Below are positions 1 through 11,300 of a stretch of 64,000 nt of DNA, one piece after another (the first letter of the stretch is position 1; the number at the start of each line of letters is the position of its first letter). Under the pieces are notes generated by a model, which was not told the DNA's origin, did no database searches, and saw only the letters and a list, made by a program, of their open reading frames with translations. The position numbers were made by a program, and so were the translations under genes. The stretch comes from Halopseudomonas sabulinigri (GTDB taxonomy: Bacteria; Pseudomonadota; Gammaproteobacteria; Pseudomonadales; Pseudomonadaceae): the NCBI RefSeq assembly GCF_900105255.1, contig NZ_LT629763.1, positions 3,730,001 through 3,794,000 of the forward strand. The letters are read 5' to 3'.

Positions 1-1106
1 AGGCCTTCAATCGTAAACCTGTTGGTCAGCGAATCGCGGTTGTTGCGGCGGGGCCCATTGCCAACTTTCTCCTGGCGATTGCAGCTTTCTGGCTGATTGC
101 GGTGTTGGGCGTGACGACGGTCGTTCCGGTTCTTGGCCCGGTAGCCCCGGACACGCCGGCGGCGCAGGCGGGTCTGCATGAGAACCTCGAGCTGGTTGCC
201 ATCGACGGCGCCGCTACGCCCAGCTGGCACGAAGTCAACCTACAGTTGATCCGGCGTCTGGGCGAGACCGGTGTACTCGATGTACAGGCGCGTGAGCATC
301 AGGGCGGCGCAATACAGCATTACCAGGTGAAACTGAATGATTGGCTGAAAGGGGCTGAAGAGCCGGACCCCCTATCGGCCTTGGGTCTGAGCCGCTGGCA
401 GCCTAAAGTGCCCCCGCGCATCGGTCAGGTTGAGAGTGGTGGGCCAGCCGCCAGTGCCGGGCTGCAGCCAGGTGATCTGATCGTTGCTGTGGAAGGCAAG
501 GCGGTCAGCGACTGGGTAGGTGAGGTGGTGCCGGCCATTCAGGCCAGCGCCCAGCGCGAGCTGCAAATCAGCGTTGAGCGTGATGGGCGGCAACTGGAAC
601 TTAATCTGACCCCAGCAGCCAAAGCGCAGAACGACGTTGTCGTGGGCTATGTGGGTGCAGGTGTAGACGCCTTTGAATGGCCTGCTGATATGCGCCGCGA
701 GATTCACCATAACCCGTTGATGGCAATACCGGTTGCGCTGGGTAAAACCTGGGATATGACAGCGTTGACGCTTGATTCGCTGAAGAAAATGCTCACCGGG
801 CTGGTCTCGGCAAAAAACTTGAGTGGCCCGATAACCATTGCTAAAGTGGCGGGCGCTTCAGCCAAGTCAGGACTGGAAAGCTTCCTCAGCTTCATTGCCT
901 ATCTGAGTATCAGTCTGGGTGTATTGAATCTGCTGCCGGTGCCGGTGCTCGATGGCGGTCACTTGGTGTACTACGTGGCGGAGTGGATTCGCGGCAAGCC
1001 GCTGTCCGAGCGGATTCAGACTTGGGGGCTGCAGATCGGTCTCAGCCTGATTGTCGGGGTTATGCTGTTTGCCATTTATAACGATATAAGTCGCCTCGGC
1101 GGTTGA
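1..1106 (+). CDS. rseP: RseP site-2 zinc metalloprotease, 5'-truncated by window edge
   Basis: This is the C-terminal part of the inner-membrane intramembrane protease that cleaves anti-sigma factor RseA/MucA and remnant signal peptides. The reading frame is open from base 3, so the N-terminal HExxH zinc site lies outside the window. The visible part starts with the conserved GPIANF membrane segment. Two tandem PDZ domains follow (about bases 150-640), then the M50 signature NLLPVPVLDGGH near bases 925-963, whose Asp is a zinc ligand, and a last hydrophobic helix. An internal ATG at 102 is not the start, because family homology continues upstream of it. bamA follows 76 bases downstream, the usual order in Pseudomonas and E. 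coli. Confidence 0.97.
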   Translation, partial: AFNRKPVGQRIAVVAAGPIANFLLAIAAFWLIAVLGVTTVVPVLGPVAPDTPAAQAGLHENLELVAIDGAATPSWHEVNLQLIRRLGETGVLDVQAREHQGGAIQHYQVKLNDWLKGAEEPDPLSALGLSRWQPKVPPRIGQVESGGPAASAGLQPGDLIVAVEGKAVSDWVGEVVPAIQASAQRELQISVERDGRQLELNLTPAAKAQNDVVVGYVGAGVDAFEWPADMRREIHHNPLMAIPVALGKTWDMTALTLDSLKKMLTGLVSAKNLSGPITIAKVAGASAKSGLESFLSFIAYLSISLGVLNLLPVPVLDGGHLVYYVAEWIRGKPLSERIQTWGLQIGLSLIVGVMLFAIYNDISRLGG

Positions 1107-1132
1107 TTGATCGCAAGATTGCCTGAACATGA

Positions 1133-1158
1133 GCCACCCGCGTGGGTGGCACGATTTT
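1133..1158 (+). terminator. Hairpin with short T-tract between rseP and bamA
   Basis: A perfect 7-bp inverted repeat GCCACCC/GGGTGGC (1133-1139 and 1144-1150) with a 4-nt loop is followed by ACGATTTT. It sits in the 76-nt rseP-bamA gap. It could be a weak or partial terminator, or an mRNA-stability element that separates expression of the two genes. The T-tract is short, so full termination is doubtful. Confidence 0.5.
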
Positions 1159-1182
1159 AACCAGCTATTCAGAACGGATTTC

Positions 1183-3534
1183 ATGAAACGTTACCTATTG
1201 CCTGCGCTTCTACTGATACTTCTGGCGCCGGGAGCTTTTGCCGACGCCTTCCAGATCTCTGATATCCGCGTCAATGGGTTGCAACGGGTCTCCGCCGGCA
1301 GCGTGTTCGGGGCGCTGCCGTTGAATATTGGCGACCAGGTGGACGACCAGGAGTTGGTAGAGGCCACTCGCGCGTTGTTCCGCACCGGCTTTTTTCAGGA
1401 TATTCAGCTGGGCCGCGACGGCGATGTGCTGGTGATCAACGTGGTGGAACGTCCCTCCATTTCCTCCATCGAGCTGGAAGGTAACAAGGCGATCAAAAGT
1501 GAGGATCTGCTCCAGGGCTTGAGCGCAGCGGGGCTCTCCGAAGGCGAAATTTTCCAGCGTGCTACCCTTGAGGGTGTACGTAACGAGCTGCTGCGCCAAT
1601 ACGTATCCCAGGGTCGTTATTCTGCCGACATCGAAACGCAGGTTATTCCCGAGCCGCGCAACCGCGTAGCGCTGAAGATCATTGTTGATGAAGGCTCGAT
1701 TGCCTCCATCGCGCATATCAACGTGGTAGGCAACACGGTTTATGACACCGAAGATCTGGTTGACCTGTTTGAGCTGAAGACCAGTGGCTGGTTGTCTTTC
1801 CTGCGCAGTGACGACAAATATTCGCGTGAAAAACTGGCCGGTGACCTCGAACGCCTACGCTCATACTATCTTGACCGCGGTTACATCAACATGGATGTGG
1901 CTTCTACTCAAGTCTCCATTACCCCGGACAAAAAGCACGTTTATATAACAGTTAACATTAACGAGGGTGATCGCTACACCATTCGTGATGTGCGCCTGTC
2001 CGGTGATCTGGTGGTGGGCGAGGCCGAGATCAAGCGTCTGATGCTGATCGAGCCGCAACAGGTGTTCTCGCGCCAGGTCGTGACCTCTACTTCCGACCTG
2101 ATCAGCCGCCGTCTGGGTAACGAAGGTTATACCTTTGCCAACGTCAACGGCATCCCTGAGATTCACGAAGATGACAAGACGGTTTCGGTCACCTTCTATG
2201 TTGATCCGGGTAAGCGGGCCTACGTCAATCGCATCAACTTCCGCGGCAACACCAAGACCGATGATCAGGTGCTGCGTCGGGAAATGCGTCAGATGGAAGC
2301 CGGTTGGGCTTCTACCTATCTGATTGATGAGTCCAAGACGCGTCTGGAGCGTCTGGGTTACTTCAAGGAAGTGAATGTTGAAACCGTGCCGGTGCCTGGC
2401 GCCGAAGATATGGTGGATGTGAACTACACGGTGGAAGAGCAGCCCTCGGGCTCGGTCACCGCCAGCCTGGGTTTCTCGCAGAGTTCGGGTATTATTCTGG
2501 GCGGCTCTATTAGCCAGAACAACTTCTTTGGTACCGGTAACCGCGTCACCATTGGCGCCAACCGCTCCGATTACCAGACCTCGCTTTCCTATGGCTTTCT
2601 GGACCCCTACTTCACGGTCGATGGCATCAGCCTGGGCTACAACGCGTTCTATCGCACGACTGATTACGACGAGCTGAATGTCGATATTTCCAGCTATGCG
2701 GTTGATTCGTTCGGTGGCGGTTTCAATCTGGGTTATCCGATCAGCGACAACTCGCGCGTATCCTTTGGTCTGAGCGCCCAGCGGGACGAGCTGAAAACCG
2801 GTACCTACACGGTGCAGGAGATAGTCAACTTCCTCGACAAGGAGGGCGACAGCTTCACCAACTTCTTCTTCAACAGTTCCTGGTCGCAGAACACTTTGAA
2901 CCGTGGTGTGTTCCCGGATCGCGGGTATTCACAGAATGTGAATTTTGATATCTCGATTCCCGGTAGTGACCTGAGCTTCTATACCCTGGACTATCGCGCG
3001 CAACGCTTCTTTGCCATGACCGATGATCTGACCTTGCGCCTGCATACGGATCTGGGCTTCGGCAAGGGCTTCGGCTCGACCGAGCAAATGCCTTTCTACG
3101 AGCATTACTATGCCGGCGGCATCGGCTCGGTGCGCGGCTACGAGGACAGCACTCTGGGGCCAAAGAGCACCCCGGCCGCCGCTGACCCGGATCAGGACCA
3201 ACTGCCCTTTGGCGGTAATATCAAGATCACCGGCGGTGCAGAGGTTATCTTCCCGGCGCCCTTCGTAAAGGATCAACGTTCTCTGCGCACGGTACTGTTC
3301 CTGGATGTGGGTAACGTTTACGATACTTACTGTTCCAACCCGGTTCTGCTGAACGGTGAGGACAACCCGGGTTGCGGCGATGTCGAGCTGGCAGATTTGC
3401 GCTACAGCGTAGGTGTGGGTCTGTCATGGCTGACCGCGCTGGGGCCGTTGGGCTTCAGCCTGGGTATGCCGCTGAACAGCCAGTCCGAGGATGATACACA
3501 GGTGTTCCAGTTCACTCTGGGTCAGACGTTCTGA
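1183..3534 (+). CDS. bamA: Outer membrane protein assembly factor BamA
   Basis: BamA is the essential Omp85 subunit of the BAM complex, which folds beta-barrel proteins into the outer membrane. The start at 1183 gives a classical signal peptide (MKRYLLPALLLILLAPGAFA, cut before DAFQ); an in-frame ATG at 1129 would put 18 polar residues before it and is rejected. The 783-residue product has five N-terminal POTRA repeats (about residues 24-420) and a C-terminal 16-strand barrel. The loop-6 VRGY motif is in GSVRGYEDSTLGP, and the protein ends with the aromatic FTLGQTF beta-signal. Length and order are normal. skp follows, so substrate chaperone and insertase are co-transcribed. Confidence 0.97.
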   Translation: MKRYLLPALLLILLAPGAFADAFQISDIRVNGLQRVSAGSVFGALPLNIGDQVDDQELVEATRALFRTGFFQDIQLGRDGDVLVINVVERPSISSIELEGNKAIKSEDLLQGLSAAGLSEGEIFQRATLEGVRNELLRQYVSQGRYSADIETQVIPEPRNRVALKIIVDEGSIASIAHINVVGNTVYDTEDLVDLFELKTSGWLSFLRSDDKYSREKLAGDLERLRSYYLDRGYINMDVASTQVSITPDKKHVYITVNINEGDRYTIRDVRLSGDLVVGEAEIKRLMLIEPQQVFSRQVVTSTSDLISRRLGNEGYTFANVNGIPEIHEDDKTVSVTFYVDPGKRAYVNRINFRGNTKTDDQVLRREMRQMEAGWASTYLIDESKTRLERLGYFKEVNVETVPVPGAEDMVDVNYTVEEQPSGSVTASLGFSQSSGIILGGSISQNNFFGTGNRVTIGANRSDYQTSLSYGFLDPYFTVDGISLGYNAFYRTTDYDELNVDISSYAVDSFGGGFNLGYPISDNSRVSFGLSAQRDELKTGTYTVQEIVNFLDKEGDSFTNFFFNSSWSQNTLNRGVFPDRGYSQNVNFDISIPGSDLSFYTLDYRAQRFFAMTDDLTLRLHTDLGFGKGFGSTEQMPFYEHYYAGGIGSVRGYEDSTLGPKSTPAAADPDQDQLPFGGNIKITGGAEVIFPAPFVKDQRSLRTVLFLDVGNVYDTYCSNPVLLNGEDNPGCGDVELADLRYSVGVGLSWLTALGPLGFSLGMPLNSQSEDDTQVFQFTLGQTF

Positions 3535-3572
3535 TTCCAGACAATCAACGATGTGCAATCGGGAGTATTAGA

Positions 3573-4079
3573 GTGGGTAAGTTTATTCGCGTGACAGTAT
3601 TGTCGCTGCTGGCGCTGGTCAGTTTTGAGGCCGCTGCCGAAATGAAGATTGCCGTATTGGACTACCAGATGGCTCTGCTGGAGTCGGATGCAGCCAAGAA
3701 ATACTCCGTTGATGCAGAAAAGAAATTCGGCGCGCAGCTACAGCGCCTGAAGAACCTGGAAGCCGAGGCCAAGCGCCTGCAGGAGCGTCTGCAGCGTGAC
3801 GGCGCGCAGTTGAGCCAGAGTGAGCGTGAAAAGCTGGAGCTTGAATTCCGTCAGAAGGCACGCGAGTTCCAGGTGCAGTCCAAGGAGTTGAATGAGGCCA
3901 AGGCGTTGTCTGATCGCGAAATGCTGGAGGCGCTGAAGCCTAAGCTGGATTCGGCGGTTGAGACCATTCTCAAAAGTGGCAACTATGACCTGGTGCTGGA
4001 TCGTGGCGGCGTAGTCGAGGTCAAGCCGCAGTTTGATATCACCCGTCAGGTTATCGAACGCCTGAACAGCTCTCGCTGA
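3573..4079 (+). CDS. skp: Periplasmic chaperone Skp/OmpH
   Basis: Skp is a trimeric periplasmic holdase that delivers unfolded outer-membrane proteins to BamA. The start is GTG at 3573, preceded by a GGGAG ribosome-binding site at 3561. A signal peptide (VGKFIRVTVLSLLALVSFEAAA) is followed by the conserved KIAVLDYQMAL strand. A long charged coiled-coil (about residues 45-115, rich in Gln, Glu, Lys and Arg) forms the tentacle arms, and a C-terminal strand closes the body. At 168 residues it is of normal size. It lies between bamA and lpxD, 9 bases before the latter, in the standard operon. Confidence 0.95.
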   Translation: MGKFIRVTVLSLLALVSFEAAAEMKIAVLDYQMALLESDAAKKYSVDAEKKFGAQLQRLKNLEAEAKRLQERLQRDGAQLSQSEREKLELEFRQKAREFQVQSKELNEAKALSDREMLEALKPKLDSAVETILKSGNYDLVLDRGGVVEVKPQFDITRQVIERLNSSR

Positions 4080-4088
4080 TTTGTTGCC

Positions 4089-5150
4089 ATGACCGGCAAT
4101 AATGGCTTCACACTCGCGCGCCTGGCTGAACAGCTTGGCGCGCGTTTGCTTGGTGATCCCAGTTTGGTGATTGCCGGGCTGGCTACGCTGCAGGATGCCG
4201 AGGCAAACCAGCTGGCCTTTCTCGCCAACAGCCAGTACCGCAAGTTTCTCGCTGACAGCAAGGCTGGCGCGGTGCTGCTGACCGAGGCTGATGCAGAAGG
4301 GTTTGCCGGCAACGCACTGATTGTTGCCGACCCTTACCTGAGTTACGCGCGACTGTCTCACCAGTTTGACCCCAAACCCCAGGCCGAAGCTGGCATACAC
4401 CCCAGCGCTGTAGTCGCTGAGGATGCGCAGGTTGACCCAACGGCGAGCATTGGCGCGGGTGTGGTGGTGGCGTCGGGGGCCTGCATCGGTGCAGGGGTTA
4501 CGCTGGGTGCGCACTGTTTTATCGGCGCGCGCTCGCAGATTGCGGCGGGTGGCTGGCTGGCGCCGCGAGTCACGCTTTACCATGATGTGATTATTGGTGA
4601 ACGGGTGGTGATTCAGTCTGGCGCGGTAATCGGTTCCGAAGGTTTTGGTTTCGCCAACGAAGGCGGGCGCTGGCAGAAAATCGCCCAGATCGGTGGCGTA
4701 CAGATTGGTGACGATGTCGAAATCGGTGCCAATACCACTATCGACCGAGGCGCTTTGGCCAACACCCAGATCGGTAACGGCGTAAAGCTCGACAACCAGA
4801 TTCAGATTGCTCACAACGTGCAGATTGGTGACCACACGGCGATGGCGGCTTGTGTGGGTATTTCCGGCAGTACGCGAATTGGCAAGCACTGCATGATTGC
4901 TGGTGGCGTTGGCATGGTTGGGCATATCGACGTCTGTGATAATGTGTTCGTCAGCGGTATGACCATGGTTACGCGCTCCATCACCGAGCCCGGCGCCTAT
5001 TCTTCCGGTACGGCCATGCAGCCGGCGGCGGAGTGGAGGAAGAGTGCAGCGCGCATTCGTCAACTTGATGCGCTGGCCAAGCGGGTTCAGCAACTGGAGA
5101 AGCAACTCGAGGTGGTGACTCAAGGACCGCAGGACTCATCCAAATCCTGA
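4089..5150 (+). CDS. lpxD: UDP-3-O-(3-hydroxyacyl)glucosamine N-acyltransferase LpxD
   Basis: LpxD catalyses the third step of lipid A synthesis, transferring a hydroxyacyl chain from ACP to the 2-amino group of UDP-3-O-acylglucosamine. The 353-residue protein has an N-terminal uridine-binding domain (residues 1-100). A left-handed beta helix of hexapeptide repeats such as [17 protein letters not shown] (about 105-310) follows, and a C-terminal amphipathic helix ends it. The catalytic His is expected in the [10 protein letters not shown] stretch. It sits in the skp-lpxD-fabZ-lpxA-lpxB operon, so acyl donor preparation and lipid A assembly are co-expressed. Confidence 0.96.
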   Translation: MTGNNGFTLARLAEQLGARLLGDPSLVIAGLATLQDAEANQLAFLANSQYRKFLADSKAGAVLLTEADAEGFAGNALIVADPYLSYARLSHQFDPKPQAEAGIHPSAVVAEDAQVDPTASIGAGVVVASGACIGAGVTLGAHCFIGARSQIAAGGWLAPRVTLYHDVIIGERVVIQSGAVIGSEGFGFANEGGRWQKIAQIGGVQIGDDVEIGANTTIDRGALANTQIGNGVKLDNQIQIAHNVQIGDHTAMAACVGISGSTRIGKHCMIAGGVGMVGHIDVCDNVFVSGMTMVTRSITEPGAYSSGTAMQPAAEWRKSAARIRQLDALAKRVQQLEKQLEVVTQGPQDSSKS

Positions 5151-5198
5151 TCTGCACCGCTGAGGTGCTTCTACTTTTCAAGCAAGGCCTGCGAATAC

Positions 5199-5636
5199 AT
5201 GGATATCAACGAAATAAAAGAATACTTGCCTCACCGCTACCCCTTCCTTCTGGTTGATCGGGTCGTGGAGCTGGATATTGAGGGCAAGCATATTCGCGCC
5301 TACAAGAACGTCTCGGTCAACGAGCCTTTCTTCAATGGTCACTTCCCGCAGCACCCCATCATGCCTGGCGTGCTTATCATCGAAGCGATGGCCCAGGCTG
5401 CCGGCTTGCTCGGGTTCAAGATGATGGGCGTCAAGCCTGCAGATGGCACCCTCTACTACTTTGTCGGTTCCGACAAACTGCGCTTTCGCCAGCCGGTAGT
5501 GCCCGGTGATCAGCTGCAGCTGGAGGCCCGTTACCTGAGTCACAAGCGTGGTATTTGGAAGTTTGCCTGCCGTGCCCTGGTGGATGGCAAGGAAGCCTGC
5601 TCGGCTGAAATCATCTGCGCGGAACGGCATATATGA
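5199..5636 (+). CDS. fabZ: 3-hydroxyacyl-ACP dehydratase FabZ
   Basis: FabZ dehydrates beta-hydroxyacyl-ACP to trans-2-enoyl-ACP in type II fatty-acid elongation and competes with LpxA/LpxD for hydroxyacyl-ACP. The 145-residue protein is a single hot-dog fold. It has the [12 protein letters not shown]-terminal motif, the catalytic His in [14 protein letters not shown], and the Glu in IEAMAQAAG. The 48-nt gap to lpxD contains a small GCACC/GGTGC hairpin (5154-5168) followed by a T-rich run, possibly modulating read-through. The stop overlaps the lpxA start (ATGA), which suggests translational coupling. Confidence 0.97.
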   Translation: MDINEIKEYLPHRYPFLLVDRVVELDIEGKHIRAYKNVSVNEPFFNGHFPQHPIMPGVLIIEAMAQAAGLLGFKMMGVKPADGTLYYFVGSDKLRFRQPVVPGDQLQLEARYLSHKRGIWKFACRALVDGKEACSAEIICAERHI

Positions 5637-6409
5637 CACGCATTCATCCTCAGGCGATCGTCGACCCGGCCGCGCGCCTGGCTGATGACGTTGAGGTTGG
5701 ACCCTGGACCTACATCGGGCCGGAGGTGGAGATCGGCGCCGGAAGCGTTATCGCATCGCATGTCGTCATCAAGGGCCCTACCAGTATCGGTAAGGGCAAC
5801 CGGATCTTCCAGTTCGCCTCTGTCGGTGAGGATTGTCAGGACAAGAAGTACGCCGGTGAACCTACGCGCTTGATCATTGGTGACAACAACGTCATTCGTG
5901 AGGGCTGTACCCTGCACCGCGGTACGGTGCAGGATGAGGGGGTTACGCGGATCGGCAGCAACAATCTGCTGATGGCTTATGTTCACGTCGCGCACGATTG
6001 TGTGGTGGGCGATAACATCATCATGGCCAACAACGCCACCATTGCGGGTCATGTTCATGTGGGCGATGGCGCTATTCTGGGTGGCTACACCACAGTACAT
6101 CAGTTCTGCCGTCTTGGCGCCTGGTCGATGAGCGCCGCCAACACGGCGGTATTCAAGGATATCCCCGCCTTCGTCATGGTCGGCGGCAACCCTGCCAGCG
6201 CCCACGGGATGAACTTCGAGGGCATGCGCCGTCGCGGGTATTCCGCCGAGCTGGTTACCGCTCTGCGCCGCGCCTACAAGATAGTTTACCGTCAGGGGCT
6301 GACACTCAAGGACGCCTTGGTTGAGCTGGAAGACAGCGCGGCGGCCTTCCCGGAAGTGGCGCTGTACCGCGACTCCATCATTGCCTCCACGCGAGGCATC
6401 ACCCGATAA
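5633..6409 (+). CDS. lpxA: UDP-N-acetylglucosamine O-acyltransferase LpxA
   Basis: LpxA carries out the first step of lipid A synthesis, acylating the 3-OH of UDP-GlcNAc from hydroxyacyl-ACP. The 258-residue trimeric enzyme has an N-terminal left-handed beta helix with hexapeptide repeats ([20 protein letters not shown] onward) and the catalytic His in [13 protein letters not shown] helical C-terminal domain (from about residue 190) binds ACP. The ATG overlaps the fabZ stop by 4 nt. Acyl-chain ruler residues cannot be judged confidently by eye, so the donor chain length is left open. Confidence 0.97.
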   Translation: MTRIHPQAIVDPAARLADDVEVGPWTYIGPEVEIGAGSVIASHVVIKGPTSIGKGNRIFQFASVGEDCQDKKYAGEPTRLIIGDNNVIREGCTLHRGTVQDEGVTRIGSNNLLMAYVHVAHDCVVGDNIIMANNATIAGHVHVGDGAILGGYTTVHQFCRLGAWSMSAANTAVFKDIPAFVMVGGNPASAHGMNFEGMRRRGYSAELVTALRRAYKIVYRQGLTLKDALVELEDSAAAFPEVALYRDSIIASTRGITR

Positions 6410-6426
6410 CCTGAGCGGGTTCGCCG

Positions 6427-7596
6427 ATGCTGCACTCTGATAAACCCCTGTGTATTGCCCTGGTGGCCGGTGAGGCTTCGGGCGATACGCTGGGGGCTGG
6501 CCTGATCAAGGCACTCAAGCAACGTTTTCCCAATGCACGTTTTATCGGCATCGGTGGTCCGCGCATGCAGGCTGAAGGCATGCAGACCCAGGTACCCATG
6601 GAGCGGCTATCGGTCATGGGGCTGGTGGAGGTGCTCGGGCGTTTGCGCGAGCTGCTGCGGGTGCGTCGCGAGTTGGTGGCCTTTCTCAAGGCCCAGCAGC
6701 CTGATGTGTTTATCGGTATTGATGCGCCAGATTTCACCCTCAACGTCGAGCTGCAGCTGCGTAAGGCCGGCATCCCTACGGTGCATTATGTGAGCCCCTC
6801 GGTCTGGGCGTGGCGCGAAAAGCGGGTATTGGGTATTCGCGAGTCGACTGACCTGGTGCTGACGCTCTTTCCCTTTGAAGAAGAGGTTTATCGCCGGCAC
6901 GGTGTGGGAGTGCGCTGCGTCGGGCATACCCTGGCCGACCAGATACCGCTGGAGCCGAACCGGCAGGCGGCGCGTGAGGCGCTCGCGCTACCGCAGGACA
7001 AACGCATAGTGGCCTTGTTGCCAGGTAGCCGCAATGGTGAGCTGCGCAAGCTCGGCCGGCTGTTTCTTGACACCGCGGCCTGGTGCCTGGAGCGTCAGCC
7101 TGAACTGCTTTTCATCATGCCCTGTGCCAACCCAGAGCGGCGGCAACAGATGGACGCCATTGTGCTCGACAGCGGTTTGCAGCTACCGCTGACGCTGTTT
7201 GATGGTCAGGCCCACGAAGTGCTCGCCGCCAGTGATGCGGTGCTGATTGCGTCTGGCACGGCAACGCTAGAGGCGATGCTGTTCAAGCGTCCAATGGTGG
7301 TGGCCTACCGTATGGCCGGGCTGACGTTCCGCATTCTCAAGCGGCTGGTCAAGGTAGGCCATGTGTCGCTGCCCAATCTGCTGGCTGGCCGCGAAGTGGC
7401 TCCCGAGTTTTTGCAGGATGCCGCAACGCCGTCGGCAATGGGCGCCGCGCTGCTGGAACGTTTGCTGCCGACCCCTGAGCGGGAAGCGACGCAGCAGGTT
7501 TTTGTCGAACTGCATCGGTTGCTGCGGCGCGATGCTGATCAGGCTTCCGCTGACGCAGTGGCTGAACTGATGCAAGCCAAGGGTCGGCTCGAGTGA
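6427..7596 (+). CDS. lpxB: Lipid-A-disaccharide synthase LpxB
   Basis: LpxB is a peripheral inner-membrane GT19 glycosyltransferase that condenses UDP-2,3-diacylglucosamine with lipid X to give the tetraacyl disaccharide 1-phosphate. The 389-residue protein shows the N-terminal [17 protein letters not shown] motif, the [36 protein letters not shown] core, and the C-terminal nucleotide-binding segment [23 protein letters not shown]. The length is typical. Its TGA overlaps the GTG start of rnhB. Confidence 0.97.
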   Translation: MLHSDKPLCIALVAGEASGDTLGAGLIKALKQRFPNARFIGIGGPRMQAEGMQTQVPMERLSVMGLVEVLGRLRELLRVRRELVAFLKAQQPDVFIGIDAPDFTLNVELQLRKAGIPTVHYVSPSVWAWREKRVLGIRESTDLVLTLFPFEEEVYRRHGVGVRCVGHTLADQIPLEPNRQAAREALALPQDKRIVALLPGSRNGELRKLGRLFLDTAAWCLERQPELLFIMPCANPERRQQMDAIVLDSGLQLPLTLFDGQAHEVLAASDAVLIASGTATLEAMLFKRPMVVAYRMAGLTFRILKRLVKVGHVSLPNLLAGREVAPEFLQDAATPSAMGAALLERLLPTPEREATQQVFVELHRLLRRDADQASADAVAELMQAKGRLE

Positions 7597-8213
7597 GCCA
7601 GTTGACCATGGATTGGGTTACTACGCAGCCAGGTGAACTGGTCGCCGGCGTTGATGAAGTGGGCCGTGGGCCTCTGTGCGGCGCAGTGGTTACCGCTGCG
7701 GTAATTCTCGATCCTGCGCGCCCCATCGCTGGGCTCAACGATTCCAAGAAGCTGACCGAGGCGCGCCGTGAGGCGCTCTTCCCGCTCATCCAGGAACGCG
7801 CTCTGGCCTGGTGTATCGCCCGCGCCGAGGTCGAAGAGATTGATGAGCTGAACATTTTGCACGCCACCATGCTGGCGATGCAGCGGGCGGTCGCAGGTTT
7901 GTCGGTGCGTCCTGACCTGGTGTTGGTGGATGGTAATCGATGCCCAGCGTTACCCATGCGCAGCGAGCCGGTGATCAAGGGCGACAGCCGCGTGCCGGCG
8001 ATAGCTGCAGCGTCGATTCTGGCCAAGGTGGCACGCGATCGAGAGATGCAGGTGCTGGATAGTCAGTACCCTGGTTACGGGATTGCCGGGCATAAGGGCT
8101 ATCCCACACCGGTGCATCTGCAAGCGTTGCGCGAACTTGGCGCCACGCCTGTTCATCGGCGTTCTTTCGCGCCTGTGCGTGCTGCGCTGGCTGCCGGCTC
8201 AGGCTTCAGCTGA
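7593..8213 (+). CDS. rnhB: Ribonuclease HII
   Basis: RNase HII removes ribonucleotides misincorporated in DNA and the RNA strand of hybrids. It begins at GTG 7593, overlapping the lpxB stop, which points to translational coupling. The 206-residue protein has the family motifs [14 protein letters not shown] (catalytic Asp and Glu), LNDSKKL, LVDGN (Asp), and [21 protein letters not shown]. The C-terminal [14 protein letters not shown] completes the match. It closes the lipid A operon immediately before dnaE, as in Pseudomonas and E. coli. Confidence 0.96.
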   Translation: MSQLTMDWVTTQPGELVAGVDEVGRGPLCGAVVTAAVILDPARPIAGLNDSKKLTEARREALFPLIQERALAWCIARAEVEEIDELNILHATMLAMQRAVAGLSVRPDLVLVDGNRCPALPMRSEPVIKGDSRVPAIAAASILAKVARDREMQVLDSQYPGYGIAGHKGYPTPVHLQALRELGATPVHRRSFAPVRAALAAGSGFS

Positions 8214-8330
8214 TCCGCGGCCGACCAAATTCCGGTCAGTCTCCCACTTGAGACGCCTGCGACTGGTCGCGGGCTTCCCCCCTAGTTACAATCACCGGTC
8301 TTGCCGTTTGCCCTCTGAAACAGGATTCAT

Positions 8331-11300
8331 ATGAGCTTTTCCTTCGTTCACCTGCGCGTCCATAGCGAATATTCACTGGTTGATGGCCTGGTCAAGGTCA
8401 AGCCATTGATCAAGTCGGTGGCGGAAGCGGGCATGCCAGCGGTAGCGGTGACCGACCAGAACAACATGTGCAGCCTGGTGAAGTTTTATCGCACTGCGAT
8501 GGGCGCCGGCGTGAAACCCATCTCGGGTGTCGATCTTTGGGTGCTGGGCGGCGAAGACGACAGCCAGCTGACTCGCCTGACCCTGCTGTCAATGAACCAG
8601 CGGGGTTATCGCAACCTGACCGAACTGATATCTCGCGGCTATACCGAAGGCCAGCGAAATGGTTTGGTCACGCTGCAGCGGGAATGGATTGCAGAAGCCA
8701 GCGAAGGGGTTATCGCGCTCTCCGGTGCCAAGGAAGGGGAGATTGGTCTGGCGCTGCTGTCCAACTCGCCACAACTGGCCGATGAGCTGCTGGACTACTG
8801 GATGGGCGTCTTTCCCGGTCGTTTCTATCTTGAATTGCAGCGTACCAGCCGGGTGAATGATGAAGAACACCTGCATGCGGCCGTGGCGCTGGGTATTCGC
8901 AAGGGCTGCCCAGTAGTGGCGACCAACGATGTGCGTTTCATTCGCCGCGAAGACTTCGAGGCGCACGAGACGCGTGTCTGCATTGGTGAAGGCCGGGTGC
9001 TGGGCGATCCGCGCCGCGCGCGGCAGTACAGCGAAGAACAATATCTGAAAACCCCGGCAGAGATGGCCGAGCTGTTTGTCGATATTCCCGAGGCGCTGGA
9101 GAACAGTGTAGAGATCGCCAAACGCTGCAACATCGACGTGCAGCTGGGTAAGCACTTTTTGCCGGACTTTCCCATCCCGGATGGACTGACCATTGAGGAG
9201 TTTTTCAAGAAGGTCTCCTTCGAGGGTCTGGAAGAACGCCTCAAGGTGGTATTGCCACCTGATACTGCAGATTACGAAGCCAAGCGACAGGTCTATGTGG
9301 ACCGCCTGAACTTCGAGCTGGATATCATTAATCAGATGGGCTTTCCCGGCTACTTCCTGATCGTGATGGACTTCATCAAGTGGGCCAAGGGGAATGGCGT
9401 GCCGGTAGGCCCGGGCCGTGGCTCCGGGGCGGGGTCGCTGGTCGCCTACTGTCTGTTGATTACCGATCTGGATCCGCTGGCCTACGACCTGCTGTTCGAG
9501 CGCTTTCTCAACCCGGAGCGGGTATCCATGCCCGACTTTGACGTCGACTTCTGTATGGAAGGTCGCGACCGGGTGATCGAGTACGTAGCCGATATGTACG
9601 GCCGCAACGCGGTATCGCAGATCATCACCTTCGGCACCATGGCGGCCAAGGCTGTGGTGCGCGATGTGGCGCGTGTGCAGGGCAAGTCCTATGGCCTGGC
9701 GGACAAACTGTCGAAGATGATCCCCTTCGAAGTGGGCATGACGCTGGCCAAGGCCTTTGAGCAGGAAGAGATTCTGCGCGACTTTCTGGCCGGCGATGAA
9801 GAGGCCCAGGAAATCTGGGACATGGCGCTCAAGCTGGAAGGCATCACTCGAAACGTCGGCAAGCATGCTGGCGGTGTGGTGATTGCGCCCACCAAGCTGA
9901 CCGATTTTTCGCCGCTGTATTGCGACGAAGCCGGTGGCGGTCTGGTAACTCAGTTCGACAAGGATGACGTAGAGGCCGCCGGCCTGGTGAAGTTCGACTT
10001 CCTTGGGCTGCGCACGCTCACCATCATCAAGTGGGCGATGGAAACCATCAACCGCGAACAGGCGAAGCAGGGGCTGGAGCCGGTCAATATCGATTTCATC
10101 CCGCTGGATGACGCGCCCACCTATCACATGCTGCAGAAAGCGGAGACCACGGCGGTTTTCCAGCTTGAATCCCGCGGCATGAAGGAGCTGATCAAAAAGC
10201 TCAAGCCGGACTGCCTGGAAGACATGATCGCACTGGTGGCGCTGTTTCGCCCGGGTCCGCTGCAGTCGGGCATGGTCGATGACTTCATCAACCGTAAGCA
10301 CGGTCGTGAAGAGGTTTCTTACCCGCACCCCAATTACCAGTACGCTGGGCTGGAGCCTGTGCTCAAGCCCACTTACGGCATCATCCTGTATCAGGAACAG
10401 GTGATGCAGATTGCCCAGGTGATGGCGCGCTACACCTTGGGTGAGGCGGACATGCTGCGCCGTGCCATGGGTAAGAAGAAGCCGGAAGAAATGGCCAAGC
10501 AGCGTGGTGGCTTTATTGACGGCTGCGCCAGCAACAACATTGATGCTGACCTGGCCGGTAACATCTTCGATCTGGTAGAAAAATTCGCCGGTTACGGCTT
10601 CAATAAATCCCACTCTGCCGCCTACGGCCTGGTGTCTTACCAGACCGCCTGGCTGAAGGCGCATTACCCGGCACCCTTCATGGCTGCTGTGTTGTCGGCG
10701 GATATGCACAACACCGACAAGGTGGTGACGCTGATTGAAGAATGCCGCAGCATGAAGCTGCGTATTCAGCCGCCGAACGTGAATGTGTCGGAATACAAGT
10801 TCACCGTCGACGAGGCCGGTGATGTGGTCTACGGCTTAGGCGCCATCAAGGGCGTGGGTGAAGGCCCGGTAGAAACCATAGTGCAGACCCGCGCACAGGG
10901 TGAGCCTTTTGTGGATCTGTTCGACTTCTGTGCCAAGGTTGACCACAAGCGGATCAACAAGCGGGTCATGGAAGCACTGATTCGTTCCGGCGCTGTCGAC
11001 ACGCTCGGGCCCTTCTATGACACCGATGAGGCGGTTTATCTCAAGCAAGTTGACCGTAACCGTGCTGCGTTGATGGCCGCGATGGAAGAGGCCATGGCCT
11101 CGGCGGAGCAGACGGCCAAGAGCGCTGACAGCGGTCATGATGACCTGTTTGGCGACCTGCTGGGGCCATCTACCGCGCGTGACGTTTACGAGCCTTATCG
11201 CAAGGCGCGGGAGTGGACCTTCAAGGAGCGCCTGCGTGGCGAGAAAGATACGCTTGGACTGTATCTGACCGGCCACCCGATTGACGAATATGAGCGCGAG

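Noticed and set aside
3738..5123. 461-codon minus-strand frame opposite skp/lpxD
   Set aside because: It spans two real genes and has antisense-type composition.
8589..10709. 706-codon minus-strand frame opposite dnaE
   Set aside because: It is a shadow of dnaE, with His/Gln/Arg-rich composition and no start context.
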